In this document: one piece after another, positions 24,922 to 35,965 of the stretch
How positions within the stretch are numbered: position 1 is the stretch's first letter
Layout: each line of letters opens with the position of its first letter
NCBI GenBank assembly: GCA_009668205.1
Contig: WJYM01000002.1
Span: 372,001 to 436,000, forward strand
From: Enterobacteriaceae bacterium RIT691
GTDB taxonomy: Bacteria > Pseudomonadota > Gammaproteobacteria > Enterobacterales > Enterobacteriaceae
DNA: 64,000 nt
Direction of reading: 5' to 3'
Program-made: the position numbers and the translations under genes
The notes under the pieces: generated by a model
What the model was told of the DNA's origin: nothing
The model's input: only the letters and a program-made list of their open reading frames with translations
Database searches by the model: none

Positions 24922-26931
24922 TTATCGTCCTTTGGCATTGGTGAGGGCGTTGAGTAAATCATCACGGCTGAGCAGCGGCGGCAGCACCTGCCCTTCACTC
25001 AGTCCTGGCCCATAAATCTGGTTAAAAGGCACCGCCACGCTGTGGCGAGCGCGAAGAAAATCACTGATGGTGTCAGAAGGACGGCTCCAGTCACCCCGCA
25101 AAGCCACCACATCCGGAGCGCTAAGCGCCTGCTGGACATCGTCTCTGAGCAAAACGTTGTATTTGTTGGCTTTGCAGGTCACGCACCAGTCAGCCGTCAC
25201 GTCGATAAACACCCGCTTGTTCTGTGCCAGCGCTGTGGAAATCGCCTGCTCGCTAAGGGGTTGCCAGTTCACCTTATCCTGCCTAAGACCCGCGCTTTCC
25301 GGACGCATTAACTGGAAAGTTATTGCCAGTAAAGCCACAGCCAGCAGGGTGCTCAAAGCGGCAATCCGTCCTCCCCATCGCCAAAACGTTGCCGCCAACA
25401 GCGCGATGGCGACCACCACCAGCAGCCCCATGGCCAGCTTCAGCCCGATATGCAGCGCGAGCAGACTGCCCAGCCATAGCGCAGAGCCCAGCATCATCAG
25501 CCCCAGGCCAAGTTTGACCCCATTCATCCAGCGCCCAGGACGCGGCATCTTCAGCGCCAGCCCAGGCCAGGCCGCAATCAGCAGCCACGGCAGGCTCATG
25601 CCAATCCCCATCACCAGAAAGAGTCCCCAAAGCATCGGGAGGGGCGCAACGAGCGCGACGGAAACGGCTGTCCCCAAAAACGGTGCGGTACAAGGCGTTG
25701 CCAGTAATGTGGCAAAAACGCCCTGCCAAAAATGGCCGCTGAGACGGTTGTTGCCGCGCGTCGCCAGGAAGGTGGACAAACCGGAGGACAGGCGGATCTC
25801 AAACAGCCCCAGCAGGCTGGCACTGAACAGCACCATCACCAGCGCCATCCCGCCGATAAACCAAGGGTTTTGGAACTGAATCCCCCACCCTAACGCCTGA
25901 TTGCTGAGTCGCAATAACGTCATCATCAGCGCCAGCGCGAGAAACGACACCACAATGCCGATGCCAGAGGCAATGAACTGCTGGCGCACGCTGCGTCTGT
26001 CCGTCGCCTGAACCTGCACAATCGTGCCTAGCTTCATCGCCAGCACCGGCAATACGCACGGCATCACGTTAAGAATCAACCCGCCCGCCAGCGCCATCAG
26101 CATGACCCACCACAGGGAAAACGCCTGCGTCACTGCCGCCTCTCCCACGGTGACGTGGCTTTCCTGCGCCTGCCCCTCCTCAGTCAACACTATCGAGAGC
26201 GTTTTGCCGCGCAGATCCGGCGCCGTTTCGCCCCATCCATCGGTAACCGGCACTGTGGCGACCAGCGTTTGCCCGTCAATGCGATAAGTGGGCTTGCCGA
26301 AATCGGTGTCCGGGAAAGTGTCGATAAACAGTTCAGGGTTTTGCCAGCCGGATCCCCGCGTGGCGGTCACGGACAGCTGACCTGCGCTGTAGCCGGCGCT
26401 AAGCGAGGATGTCAGGCCTTCCTTCAGCGGTAGCGTGCCCATGGCACGGGTAACGTCGTAAGCGAAGTTTTTATCGGTTGGCGCGGTCAGATCCAATGTG
26501 AATGGATAGTCAGTAAGAATGCAGACGTTGCTGCAGGTTGAGAGCGTCAGCACGCCCGCGAGTTTTTCCGCCACGTTGCCGCGCAGGGTGATAGGAAACG
26601 TCACATTGCCGTGATAGCCCTGGGTCGAAATACCCGCCACGTTAAAACGCTGCGGTGCAGGCCAGCGCCAGTCCATCTCCACCGGTGTTTGCCATTTGAT
26701 GGCGGGAGCAATCCCCCCTTCACCCGGTGAACGCCAGTACGTTTTCCAGCCTTTTTCCAGGGCAACGTCCAGCAGCAGCTGGGTTTCACCGTTGGGCTGG
26801 GCGTCAGCACGCAGGCGCACGCTGGCATGATCGTTATCGGCGGCGCGCAGCCAGCCGCTGTCGGCAGCCTGGCTGACGGGCAGCCATAGCCACAGCAGGC
26901 AGAGCAACAGCTGCCTGAAAATAATACGCAT
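24922..26931 (-). CDS. scsB: ScsB, DsbD-like transmembrane thiol reductase
   Basis: Start at the ATG at 26931 (MRIIFRQLLLCLLWLWLPVS, GGGAGA ribosome site, 7 bp), giving 669 aa; an upstream Met adds an unconserved stretch. Domains in order: signal peptide, periplasmic DsbD-alpha-like domain with STCSNVCILTDYPF, about eight membrane helices with the paired Cys in NVMPCVLPVLAMKLG and TPCTAPFLGTA, and a C-terminal thioredoxin domain (VTADWCVTCKANKYNVL). It moves reducing power from cytoplasmic thioredoxin to ScsC/ScsD. Larger than DsbD and first in the scsBCD unit, 48 bp after the scsA-like gene. Confidence 0.93.
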   Translation of the reverse strand: MRIIFRQLLLCLLWLWLPVSQAADSGWLRAADNDHASVRLRADAQPNGETQLLLDVALEKGWKTYWRSPGEGGIAPAIKWQTPVEMDWRWPAPQRFNVAGISTQGYHGNVTFPITLRGNVAEKLAGVLTLSTCSNVCILTDYPFTLDLTAPTDKNFAYDVTRAMGTLPLKEGLTSSLSAGYSAGQLSVTATRGSGWQNPELFIDTFPDTDFGKPTYRIDGQTLVATVPVTDGWGETAPDLRGKTLSIVLTEEGQAQESHVTVGEAAVTQAFSLWWVMLMALAGGLILNVMPCVLPVLAMKLGTIVQVQATDRRSVRQQFIASGIGIVVSFLALALMMTLLRLSNQALGWGIQFQNPWFIGGMALVMVLFSASLLGLFEIRLSSGLSTFLATRGNNRLSGHFWQGVFATLLATPCTAPFLGTAVSVALVAPLPMLWGLFLVMGIGMSLPWLLIAAWPGLALKMPRPGRWMNGVKLGLGLMMLGSALWLGSLLALHIGLKLAMGLLVVVAIALLAATFWRWGGRIAALSTLLAVALLAITFQLMRPESAGLRQDKVNWQPLSEQAISTALAQNKRVFIDVTADWCVTCKANKYNVLLRDDVQQALSAPDVVALRGDWSRPSDTISDFLRARHSVAVPFNQIYGPGLSEGQVLPPLLSRDDLLNALTNAKGR

Positions 26932-26979
26932 AGATTTTCTCCCTAAATGATTAATTAACCTGAACGGACAGGCGATCAA

Positions 26980-27336
26980 TCACTCACGGAAAACGCATAA
27001 TCGCAGATGAACCCGTAATCGGGGAGGGGAAATGACGCGCGGCGGCCACTGCCGCTCCGGACGCTGTGGTACGGCAGCCAGCACCGCCATCAGCAACGCA
27101 ATCGCAAACAGCGCCCCTTCAAACATCACCGGTGGCGCAGCCAGCAGGGATTTGGCGCTGAGCTCGCACGGCGAAACGGGAGCATCGCCCTCGGCATTTT
27201 GCTGCACAGATTGCGTCGCCGCAGAGGAATTCATGACCAGCGCGTGCAGCCCCGCCATGCGCTGAGCGGTGCAGACAAACACCACCAGACATGCCAGAGC
27301 AACCAAAAGTATGGCGTTACGCTGTCGTTTGATCAT
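26980..27336 (-). CDS. scsA: ScsA-like small membrane protein
   Basis: A 118-aa protein with two hydrophobic stretches: near the N-terminus (AILLVALACLVVFVCTA) and at about residues 73-89 (FEGALFAIALLMAVLAAV). The sequence between is polar with one Cys (VSPCELS), and a basic C-terminus ends RVHLRLCVFRE. It directly precedes scsB on the same strand, the position of scsA in Salmonella scsABCD, and its length fits. ScsA has been linked to peroxide and copper tolerance; its mechanism is unknown. Name chosen by position and size, so moderately sure. Confidence 0.65.
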   Translation of the reverse strand: MIKRQRNAILLVALACLVVFVCTAQRMAGLHALVMNSSAATQSVQQNAEGDAPVSPCELSAKSLLAAPPVMFEGALFAIALLMAVLAAVPQRPERQWPPRVISPPRLRVHLRLCVFRE

Positions 27337-27422
27337 AAAGGCCTCGGAAATTTCAGAGGCTTATCTTAGCGGCTGACGACGTGAAGTGCTGTAAAGAAGT
27401 GTCTGCAAGGAGAGTTCTATGC

Positions 27423-27460
27423 GGACAGTCCCCTCTCCCTCAAGGGAGAGGGGACTGTCC
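27423..27460. repeat. perfect 18-bp inverted repeat with CA loop
   Basis: GGACAGTCCCCTCTCCCT-CA-AGGGAGAGGGGACTGTCC. It lies between the scsA-like gene and the metQ-like 3' end. The GGGAGAGGG core recurs at 31252-31383 and 60931-60951, a dispersed repeat family. No T tract follows on the plus side, so it is not a classic terminator. Confidence 0.85.
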
Positions 27461-27470
27461 GAGCACAAAA

Positions 27471-28283
27471 TCAGTTATTAACCGGGATCACCGCACCTTT
27501 GTACTTGGTGCGGATCCAGTCCTGAATCTCTTTCGAGTGCAGCACGTCGACTAATGCCACGATATCTTTCTTCTTCTCATCGCCACGATGGACAGTGATG
27601 ATGTTGGCATACGGGTTATTCTCGCCGCTCTCCACCGCAATCGGGTCGTGAACCGGATCCAGACCCGCATCGATGGCGTAGTTGGCGTTAATCACCACCG
27701 CATCGCCTTCGTCGTTGTTATACATCTGCGGCAGCAGCGAGCCTTCGATGTTCGGCAGGAACTTCAGCTTTTTCGGGTTTTCGACGATATCGCTGATGCG
27801 TGCCGTCAGCTTATCCACGCCCGGCTTCAATTTGATCACGCCTTCTTTCTCAAAGATGGAAAGAATACGCCCTTCCTCTGCCACTGCATCACGCATAATG
27901 ACTTTGCCGCCTTCCGGCAGATCTTTCAGCGATTTGTATTTTTTCGAGTAGATACCAATCGGCTCAATGTGAATCGCTCCGGCGCTGACAAAATCGTAGT
28001 CTTTATCGCCTGCGTGATCTTTCAGCACGCTGTTCAGATACGGAATGTGCTGGAAATAGTTAGCGTCAATCTCACGGCCAGCCAGCGCGGTGTTTGGCAG
28101 GATGTAGTCCTGGAAGCGTTTGATTTCCAGATCGATACCTTCTTTTGCCAGAATCGGTTTCGCCTGCTCCAGAATTTCAGCATGCGGAACGTTGGATGCG
28201 CCTACGGTCAGCGTATCAGCCCAGGCGGAAAGGCTCAGGGCACTCAGAGTAGCGGCGGCGATCAGCGTCAGTGTTTTTTTCAT
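27471..28283 (-). CDS. MetQ/NlpA-family substrate-binding protein, non-lipidated
   Basis: A 270-aa solute-binding protein for a methionine-type ABC importer. A signal peptide (MKKTLTLIAAATLSALSLSA, cut at WA-D) has no lipobox Cys, unlike the chromosomal lipoprotein MetQ, so it should be free in the periplasm. Family segments: TVGASNVPHAEILEQAKPIL, RFQDYILPNTALAGREIDAN, YFQHIPYL, EGSLLPQMY and VINANYAIDAGLDP. It is the third gene of a minus-strand metN-metI-metQ unit with tandem MetJ boxes. Substrate could be D/L-methionine, its oxidised forms, or a related amino acid; Salmonella sfbA is a relative. Confidence 0.88.
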   Translation of the reverse strand: MKKTLTLIAAATLSALSLSAWADTLTVGASNVPHAEILEQAKPILAKEGIDLEIKRFQDYILPNTALAGREIDANYFQHIPYLNSVLKDHAGDKDYDFVSAGAIHIEPIGIYSKKYKSLKDLPEGGKVIMRDAVAEEGRILSIFEKEGVIKLKPGVDKLTARISDIVENPKKLKFLPNIEGSLLPQMYNNDEGDAVVINANYAIDAGLDPVHDPIAVESGENNPYANIITVHRGDEKKKDIVALVDVLHSKEIQDWIRTKYKGAVIPVNN

Positions 28284-28301
28284 GATGTGTGTCCCAAAGA
28301 G

Positions 28302-28985
28302 TTATCGTTTATCTAAAAGTGAAGTCACGAGGTCGCCGCAAAACTGGATGATGAAGACGATGATGAGAATGGTCACCGTCGCCACCAGCGTGACGTCGTT
28401 GTGGTTACGCTGGAATCCTTCCAGATACGCCAGGTTGCCCAGGCCGCCTGCGCCAATCACGCCTGCCATCGCGCTATAGCTAACCAGTGCAATCAACGTA
28501 ACCGTAATACCCGAGACCAGCGCCGGGGAGGACTCCGGCAGCAGGACACGGAAAATCAATGTCGACAGGCGTGCGCCCATTGAACGCGTTGCCTCAATCA
28601 CGCCCTTGTCCACTTCTCGCAGAGCGATCTCCACCAGCCGGGCGTAAAACGGCGCGGCCCCCACAATCAGCGCGGGCAGTGCCGCATCAGCCCCAAGGAT
28701 GCTGCCCACGACCGCCTTGGTGAACGGAATCAGCAGCACAATCAGGATGATGAACGGGATGGAGCGGAACACGTTCACCACCACGGAAATCACGCTGTAG
28801 ACCGTCCGATTGTGAAACAGACCGCCTTTCGCCGTCAGAAAAAGTGCCAGGCCCAGTACGATGCCCAACACGAAAGTGGCCGCCCCGGACAGCGCCGTCA
28901 TGTACAGCGTTTCCTGCGTGGCTGCCCATAAAGAATCCAGATCCAGATGCGGGAACCACTGCTCCATCACGCTAAGTTCAGCCAT
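28302..28985 (-). CDS. MetI-family ABC permease
   Basis: A 227-aa permease of the methionine uptake family with about five membrane helices. The EAA coupling motif that contacts the ATPase is near residues 141-160 (VDKGVIEATRSMGARLSTLI). GAAPFYARLVEIALREV and MAGVIGAGGLGNLAYLEGF are well conserved in MetI. It overlaps the upstream ATPase by 8 bp, and the binding protein follows after 18 bp. A full importer of two permeases and two ATPases is expected. Confidence 0.92.
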   Translation of the reverse strand: MAELSVMEQWFPHLDLDSLWAATQETLYMTALSGAATFVLGIVLGLALFLTAKGGLFHNRTVYSVISVVVNVFRSIPFIILIVLLIPFTKAVVGSILGADAALPALIVGAAPFYARLVEIALREVDKGVIEATRSMGARLSTLIFRVLLPESSPALVSGITVTLIALVSYSAMAGVIGAGGLGNLAYLEGFQRNHNDVTLVATVTILIIVFIIQFCGDLVTSLLDKR

Positions 28986-30000
28986 GTTTAATCACCTCGC
29001 CTTCAATGTCGCTGCGCTGCAAATCCGCGAGGATGTTGTTCAGCTGTTCCTGTGTGGCAGAGACGTGCAGCCACAGTTGCCCGAATACGCCATTGGCGGT
29101 CTGGGTCATTTTGCCGTGTAAAATGTTGAACGGCAGGCCGTAGCGCAGGGTCAATTCACCCACCACCGGCTGGTGCGTGCTGTGCCCGGTAAAGGTCAGT
29201 TTGATCACACTGCCCTGCAAGTCTTTTGCCAGCAGCGGATCGAACGCCTCATCTTCGGCATACTGGCTCACCTGGCGAACAAACTGCTGGGTAATCGGCT
29301 GCTGTGGATGGGTGAAGACCTGAATCACTTCGCCTTCTTCCACTACCCGGCCATTTTCCATTACCGCCACGCGGTCGCAGATCTTGCGCACCACGTGCAT
29401 TTCATGCGTGATCAGCACAATCGTCAGGCCAAAGCGGCGATTAATATCGAGCAGCAGCTCGAGGATCTGATCGGTGGTTTGCGGGTCGAGCGCCGACGTC
29501 GCCTCATCGCAAAGCAGCACATCCGGGCTATTCGCCAGCGCCCTGGCAATCCCCACGCGCTGCTTTTGTCCACCTGAAAGCTGTGACGGATACGCATTCT
29601 CGCGCCCCGTCAGCCCCACTAATTCAATGAGTTCCGCTACCCGGGCCTTAATTTTGGCTTTCGGCGCCCCCGCAATCTGCATCGAAAAAGCGATGTTTTC
29701 GGTGACGGTACGCGACCACAGCAAATTGAAGTGCTGGAACACCATGCTGATTTTCAGACGGGCCTGGCGCAGCGCTTCACCCCGAGCGGCAGCAATATCC
29801 TGCCCGTTAATCACCACGCTGCCGGACGTGGGTTTCTCAAGGCCATTCAACAGGCGAATCAACGTGCTTTTACCTGCGCCGCTGTAGCCGATAATGCCGT
29901 AAATTTGCCCCTGTTTGACGGTCAGAGAGACGTCATCGACCGCCGTGATGGGCGTTTTTCCGTGGTCGAAAATTTTGCGGATCTGGTTAAGTACAATCAT
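28978..30000 (-). CDS. MetN-family ABC transporter ATPase
   Basis: A 340-aa ATPase: Walker A GYSGAGKSTLI, signature LSGGQKQRVGIARAL, Walker B VLLCDEATSALDPQT, H-loop ITHEMHVV. The C-terminal domain, about residues 265-340 (NIL domain: LTFTGHSTHQPV, YGLPFNILHGKM), is the methionine-sensing part that brings trans-inhibition in E. coli MetN. First gene of the unit; the MetJ operator lies 8 bp upstream of its start. It is a second copy of the system, since the usual metNIQ lies elsewhere in enterobacteria, which I could not verify for this strain. Confidence 0.93.
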   Translation of the reverse strand: MIVLNQIRKIFDHGKTPITAVDDVSLTVKQGQIYGIIGYSGAGKSTLIRLLNGLEKPTSGSVVINGQDIAAARGEALRQARLKISMVFQHFNLLWSRTVTENIAFSMQIAGAPKAKIKARVAELIELVGLTGRENAYPSQLSGGQKQRVGIARALANSPDVLLCDEATSALDPQTTDQILELLLDINRRFGLTIVLITHEMHVVRKICDRVAVMENGRVVEEGEVIQVFTHPQQPITQQFVRQVSQYAEDEAFDPLLAKDLQGSVIKLTFTGHSTHQPVVGELTLRYGLPFNILHGKMTQTANGVFGQLWLHVSATQEQLNNILADLQRSDIEGEVIKHG

Positions 30001-30007
30001 TATTTTT

Positions 30008-30039
30008 AGATGTTTAGAGCTATAGACGTCCAGACGGTA
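30008..30039 (-). promoter_or_regulatory. MetJ operator, four tandem met boxes
   Basis: Four 8-bp units in phase: AGATGTTT, AGAGCTAT, AGACGTCC and AGACGGTA, scoring 6, 5, 7 and 5 of 8 against AGACGTCT. They begin 8 bp upstream of the metN-like start. This points to repression by MetJ-S-adenosylmethionine, and so to methionine as the cargo. Confidence 0.75.
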
Positions 30040-30271
30040 GCATTACTCGCGACAAATACTCAACAAAAAAATTTTCATATGCTTATGCCGCAATGCGATA
30101 ACGCGCTACCACCTGATTTTCCACTGTGAGTTTTCGTTAGGGGTGTAGATAATTTTGAAAGATAACGCGATGAAATATCAGAACTTATAATCTAATTTAT
30201 CCGCTGACATCTTCCGCGCGCCGGTGGTAATCTGCCTGCCACTGCGCAGGTCTGGAAGCAAAGCGAGCGTC

Positions 30272-31246
30272 ATGAGCAAACCGATTAAACGGCTGGAAAT
30301 CATCAAAAATGCCATTGAGCTTGGGGATGACGACATCATCCACAGCCAACTGCTGCGCCTGAAAGAAGAGGCGCACGATGAGCCTCTGCAGCACATTGTG
30401 CTGATGCTGGAGCAAAAGCAGTATGGCAATGCGATGTCAGCCATCATCACCTGGCTGCAAAGCCAGCGCGCGTTAACGGCCTGGCAGGATCCCCGGGTTG
30501 CGGCGACCCGGCTGGAGCTGAAGGCGCTGGAAACAGAGCTCAGCGAGCTCATCGATCGCCGCAACGCGCGGATCCAACGGCTGGATGAATTTAACGATCT
30601 TTATCTGACCCGGCTCGGTCCGTTAATGACCGAAATCCTGCGTCTGCGTAAGGTGCTGGCCGAGAAATTACTGCGTAAACAGCTGTATGAAGGGGCTGAA
30701 CCCGCCGCGGAAGAATCCGCCCGTAAGGCCGATGCCGCCAGCCAGGATTACGAGTCCTATCGCCAGCGCCACCAGGAGGCGCAACGCCATCAGGCAGCGC
30801 AGGAGCGGCTGGCCGAGTCCGAACGTCAGGAACTGAAACGGTTGTGGCGTCAGGCGAGCAAACTTTGCCATCCGGATCTGGTGGAAGGCGATTTAAAAAT
30901 CCAGGCCACGTCGATGATGGTGGAGCTGAACCAGGCACGCCAGCGTGGCGATCTGGCTACGATTCGCCTGATCCTTGGCAAACTGATACAGGGTCAACAA
31001 TCCCTGATGCCCGGCGATCGTTTAAACGATCCGCAAAGACTTCAGCGGCGGATCCAGGAGTTACGCCAGCAGATCGGCGTGCTGAATGCAGAGCTGATCG
31101 CCCTCGAAAAAGAGGGATCGTGGCAGTTGGTCACGACGTTACGGGATCCGGAAGGCTATTTCCGTCAGCAGGAAAAAGCGATGAGCAACACCATTCGTAC
31201 GCTGGAAAAGCAGATAACGGATGCGGGGTTTGATGAGGTGGCTTAA
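30272..31246 (+). CDS. J-domain (DnaJ-like) protein of unknown role
   Basis: Starts at the ATG at 30272 (MSKPIKRLEIIKNAIELGDD), 324 aa; a GTG further upstream would add 16 residues. Two long helical, probably coiled-coil, regions (about residues 78-135 and 145-190) are followed by a J-domain core LKRLWRQASKLCHPDLVEGD, with the HPD tripeptide at 200-202. Then comes a region rich in Gln and Leu. The HPD stimulates Hsp70 ATPase. No Gly/Phe region, zinc centre or client domain is seen, so its partners are unknown. Stands alone; a 130-bp nested inverted repeat follows. Confidence 0.8.
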   Translation: MSKPIKRLEIIKNAIELGDDDIIHSQLLRLKEEAHDEPLQHIVLMLEQKQYGNAMSAIITWLQSQRALTAWQDPRVAATRLELKALETELSELIDRRNARIQRLDEFNDLYLTRLGPLMTEILRLRKVLAEKLLRKQLYEGAEPAAEESARKADAASQDYESYRQRHQEAQRHQAAQERLAESERQELKRLWRQASKLCHPDLVEGDLKIQATSMMVELNQARQRGDLATIRLILGKLIQGQQSLMPGDRLNDPQRLQRRIQELRQQIGVLNAELIALEKEGSWQLVTTLRDPEGYFRQQEKAMSNTIRTLEKQITDAGFDEVA

Positions 31247-31251
31247 TTTTT

Positions 31252-31383
31252 CCCCTCACCCTAACCCTCTCCCCAGAGGGGAGAGGGAACTATTCAGAGC
31301 GGGTTGTGATTTTCTCCCTCACCCTCAGGAACGGGCGCTGGTTTTCTCCCTCGCCCCTTTGGGGAGAGGGCCGGGGTGAGGGG
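31252..31383. repeat. nested CCCTCTCCC/GGGAGAGGG inverted-repeat cluster
   Basis: Outer arms CCCCTCACCC and GGGTGAGGGG enclose two inner GGGAGAGGG-type hairpins (CCCTCTCCCC-AGA-GGGGAGAGGG and CGCCCC-TTT-GGGGAG). It is about 130 bp, between convergent J-domain and yqjH genes, and related to 27423-27460 and 60931-60951. MITE-like. Confidence 0.75.
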
Positions 31384-31385
31384 TA

Positions 31386-32159
31386 TTACTTCTTATGCCA
31401 GTACGCCTGAGAACGCACCAGCTGCGGGTCGATCGCGTCAGTAATAAAACCATCCAGAAGCGATTTCACCACTGCGCCTTCGCCGGTCAGCCAGAGGAAG
31501 TAATCTTCCTGCGGCACGTTCACCGCGGCCAGCTTTTCAGCCACGGCCTGCGCGCTGTGGCCGACAACCCAGTCGATGTCAAAACCGCAGTCCGCGAGAT
31601 AATCCTGATAGTATTCCTCTGCAACGGTCACAATCGCTTTCACCTGCGGGCGCTGTGCCAGCTGGCGTAACGCTGCAAAGCGGCGCAATAACGCGGGCAT
31701 GCCGGACTCATCACAGACGTACAGCTGCCAACCGTAATTCTCTGGCACCACTAACGAACCGCGCGGGCCGCCAATCGTCAGCTTATCGCCTGCTTTTGCC
31801 TGCATTGCCCATTGGCTTGCGATGCCGCCGTCATGAATGAAAAAGTCGTACGCCAGCTCGTTTTGTTGCTCATTAAACAGCGGGGTGTAGTCACGGGACA
31901 CCGGACGCACACCTTCGGCCCACACGATCCCTTCGTCAGTCACTTCCGGCGGTGCAAAATGGCTGCCCGGCTCCGGGAAGAACAGCTTGGTGTGATCGTC
32001 AAAACCACGTGAGCTGAATCCGGCCAGCGCTTCACCGCTCAGCACAATCCGCTGAAATGCCGCGCCAACGCGCTCGACGCGCGTTACGGTCAGCTCGCGA
32101 AAGCGCAGCTCATTGCGCACGCGCTGCGGGTATTTCTTTGCAGGGGTCTGGGTCGTCAT
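31386..32159 (-). CDS. yqjH: siderophore-interacting NADPH ferric-chelate reductase (YqjH/ViuB family)
   Basis: Releases iron from imported ferric siderophores by reduction. The 257-aa protein has FAD-binding residues in SRDYTPLF (RxYT motif), a GGPRGSLV phosphate loop, and the NADPH domain with YVCDESGMPALLRRFA and FLWLTGEGAVVKSL. The start is the ATG at 32159; the upstream frame is not conserved. A Fur box lies 40 bp upstream. The E. coli partner repressor gene yqjI, normally divergent, is absent; aer follows instead. Confidence 0.92.
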   Translation of the reverse strand: MTTQTPAKKYPQRVRNELRFRELTVTRVERVGAAFQRIVLSGEALAGFSSRGFDDHTKLFFPEPGSHFAPPEVTDEGIVWAEGVRPVSRDYTPLFNEQQNELAYDFFIHDGGIASQWAMQAKAGDKLTIGGPRGSLVVPENYGWQLYVCDESGMPALLRRFAALRQLAQRPQVKAIVTVAEEYYQDYLADCGFDIDWVVGHSAQAVAEKLAAVNVPQEDYFLWLTGEGAVVKSLLDGFITDAIDPQLVRSQAYWHKK

Positions 32160-32198
32160 CGGAGAACCTCTTGAGTTTCTGTTATTATCATCAAACGT

Positions 32199-32217
32199 AA
32201 ATGATAATGATTTGCAA
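32199..32217. promoter_or_regulatory. Fur box upstream of yqjH
   Basis: AAATGATAATGATTTGCAA matches the inverted GATAAT repeats of the Fur consensus (GATAATGATAATCATTATC) in 15 of 19 positions by eye. It lies 40 bp before the yqjH start. Iron repression is expected. Confidence 0.7.
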
Positions 32218-32263
32218 TAAAACCCAAAAGCGCAGGATGTGCGATCTTGCCCCTGCCCGCCCA

Positions 32264-33784
32264 TCAGTGCAGGACCGTCACCGCATCCTGTAAGCGACCG
32301 GCGCGTTGTTTCACCATCGCGGAAACCTGGGCGCTCTCTTCGACCAGCCCCGCATTTTTCTGCGTGATCGCATCCAGTTCAGCCACCGCACGCGTTAAAT
32401 CCACCAACCCTGCGGACTGCTCCGAAGTGGAGTGGCTGATCTGGGCGATAAGCCCGGTGACATTCCGCACCTGCCCGACAATATCATCCATCGTTTTACC
32501 TGCCGCATGGACCTGCTCCGAGCCGGACTGCACTCTGTTGGCGCTGTCCTCAATCAGTTTGCGGATATCATTTGCCGCACTGGCACTGCGGCTCGCCAGA
32601 TGACGTACTTCCCCCGCCACGACCGCAAATCCCTTCCCTTGTTCACCCGCTCGCGCCGCTTCCACGGCGGCGTTCAGCGCCAAAATGTTGGTCTGGAACG
32701 CAATATCGTTTATCAGCTTGGTTATCGACCCAATACGCTGGGTGCTGTCGGCAATCTCATCCATGGTTTTCACCACGGTCTCCATCGCTCGTCCACCCTG
32801 GGTCGCCGCCGCGCTGGCGGCCGTAGAGAGTTTGTCCGCCGCCGTGGCCGTTTGGGCGTTGTTTTGTACCGACACCGCCATTTGGCTCATGGTGCTCACC
32901 GTCTGCTGCACATTCACCACGCTCTGGCGCGTGCGTTCATTGAGATCGTCATTGCCTTTCGCCAACGCCTCACTGCCCTGACGCACGTTCGCCACCTGCC
33001 CCGAGACATCGTGGATCAACCAGCGGCACATTAGCCCGAGCTGCCCCACCGAACGCAGGATCAGTCCCAGCTCATCGCTGCGATTAAGGTGCGTCACGCT
33101 GTTACGCGCTCCCGTCGCCACGCTCAGCGCCTGACGTGCCACGTTTTCTACCGGGCGCACAATCTGCCATTCGATGAAGGCGTTGACCACCAGCAGCATC
33201 AGTGTGGTCGTCAGCATCGCCAGCCAATGCGAATGGGTAATCAACAAGGAAGCCAGCAACGCCAGCCAGGTGATGAACAGGACACTGCGCACCCGCCAGC
33301 GCAGCGGCAGAGAAGGCAGCTTTCCCCACCAGCGTTTGCTGACCACCAGCCCTTTATGGACTCGCTTATCACAACGGCCTTCATTCAGGGCCTGATACAG
33401 CGGTGTCACGGTAGCAATCTCCTCCGGCGTGGCCTTGCTGCGAATCGACATGAAGCCCGTCATTTTGCCGTCACGCACCATCGGAACGGCATTGGCACGC
33501 ACCCAATAGTGATCGCCGTTCTTGCGGCGATTTTTCACGATACCGCTCCAGGGTTCGCCCTGTTTCAGCGTCGCCCACATATCGGCAAAAGCGGCTTTCG
33601 GCATATCCGGATGCCGCACCAGATTGTGCGGCTGCCCATTGAGCTCCTGCAGAGAGTAACCGCTGGCGTTAACAAACGTGTCGTTGGCGTGCGTAATGTG
33701 GCTCTGCAAATCGGTCGTGGACATGAGTGTGGCATCGTCATCAAGCAGATATTCACGCTGGGTGACAGTCAAATGAGGTGACAT
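32264..33784 (-). CDS. aer: aerotaxis receptor Aer
   Basis: A 506-aa redox sensor with FAD bound in an N-terminal PAS domain ([47 protein letters not shown]), two hydrophobic stretches around residues 165-205, a HAMP segment and a C-terminal chemoreceptor signalling domain with the hairpin tip [20 protein letters not shown]. No periplasmic ligand-binding domain is present. Same length as E. coli Aer. It is preceded by a sigma-28 promoter, as expected for a flagellar regulon member. Divergent from patA. Confidence 0.97.
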   Translation of the reverse strand: MSPHLTVTQREYLLDDDATLMSTTDLQSHITHANDTFVNASGYSLQELNGQPHNLVRHPDMPKAAFADMWATLKQGEPWSGIVKNRRKNGDHYWVRANAVPMVRDGKMTGFMSIRSKATPEEIATVTPLYQALNEGRCDKRVHKGLVVSKRWWGKLPSLPLRWRVRSVLFITWLALLASLLITHSHWLAMLTTTLMLLVVNAFIEWQIVRPVENVARQALSVATGARNSVTHLNRSDELGLILRSVGQLGLMCRWLIHDVSGQVANVRQGSEALAKGNDDLNERTRQSVVNVQQTVSTMSQMAVSVQNNAQTATAADKLSTAASAAATQGGRAMETVVKTMDEIADSTQRIGSITKLINDIAFQTNILALNAAVEAARAGEQGKGFAVVAGEVRHLASRSASAANDIRKLIEDSANRVQSGSEQVHAAGKTMDDIVGQVRNVTGLIAQISHSTSEQSAGLVDLTRAVAELDAITQKNAGLVEESAQVSAMVKQRAGRLQDAVTVLH

Positions 33785-33834
33785 TTGCGCATCCTGTGCT
33801 GGTTTAGTGGTTGTTAATTTTTCTCTTAATTGTT

Positions 33835-33861
33835 ATTTCGGCGATAACCACTTTATCTTTA
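33835..33861 (-). promoter_or_regulatory. sigma-28 (FliA) promoter of aer
   Basis: On the minus strand: TAAAGATA - 11 bp - GCCGAAAT, close to the consensus TAAAGTTT-N11-GCCGATAA. It lies about 50 bp upstream of the aer start. Confidence 0.75.
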
Positions 33862-34097
33862 CTTGTTAAAATTGATACAGATCGCAATTTGCGTTTAAAC
33901 CCTGAATTTTAGTAGGGCTACCCGCATCAGGAGGGTGCAACCTCTGCACCAATGCAGTGCAACCGTTCAATATAATGACCAACTTTATGCTGAGAGCTCA
34001 GGAGTAAAAGCCGCAAAAATGTTATAGAAATGATTAAATTTTGTAACATTACGATCTCAACAGCCGTTTATCTCGATTTTCTCGCCCCGCTTCCCGC

Positions 34098-35539
<1,442 letters not shown>

Positions 35540-35540
35540 T

Positions 35541-35612
35541 TGCCGGATGGCGCTGCGCTTATCCGGCCTACATTACCGCGTAGGCCCGGTAAGCTGCAGC
35601 CGCCACCGGGCA
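35541..35612. repeat. REP/BIME element
   Basis: TGCCGGATGGCGCTGCGCTT and its inverted partner GGCCCGGTAAGCTGC...CCACCGGGCA lie between the convergent 3' ends of patA and ygjH. Confidence 0.85.
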
Positions 35613-35620
35613 TTTTTCTT

Positions 35621-35965
<345 letters not shown>

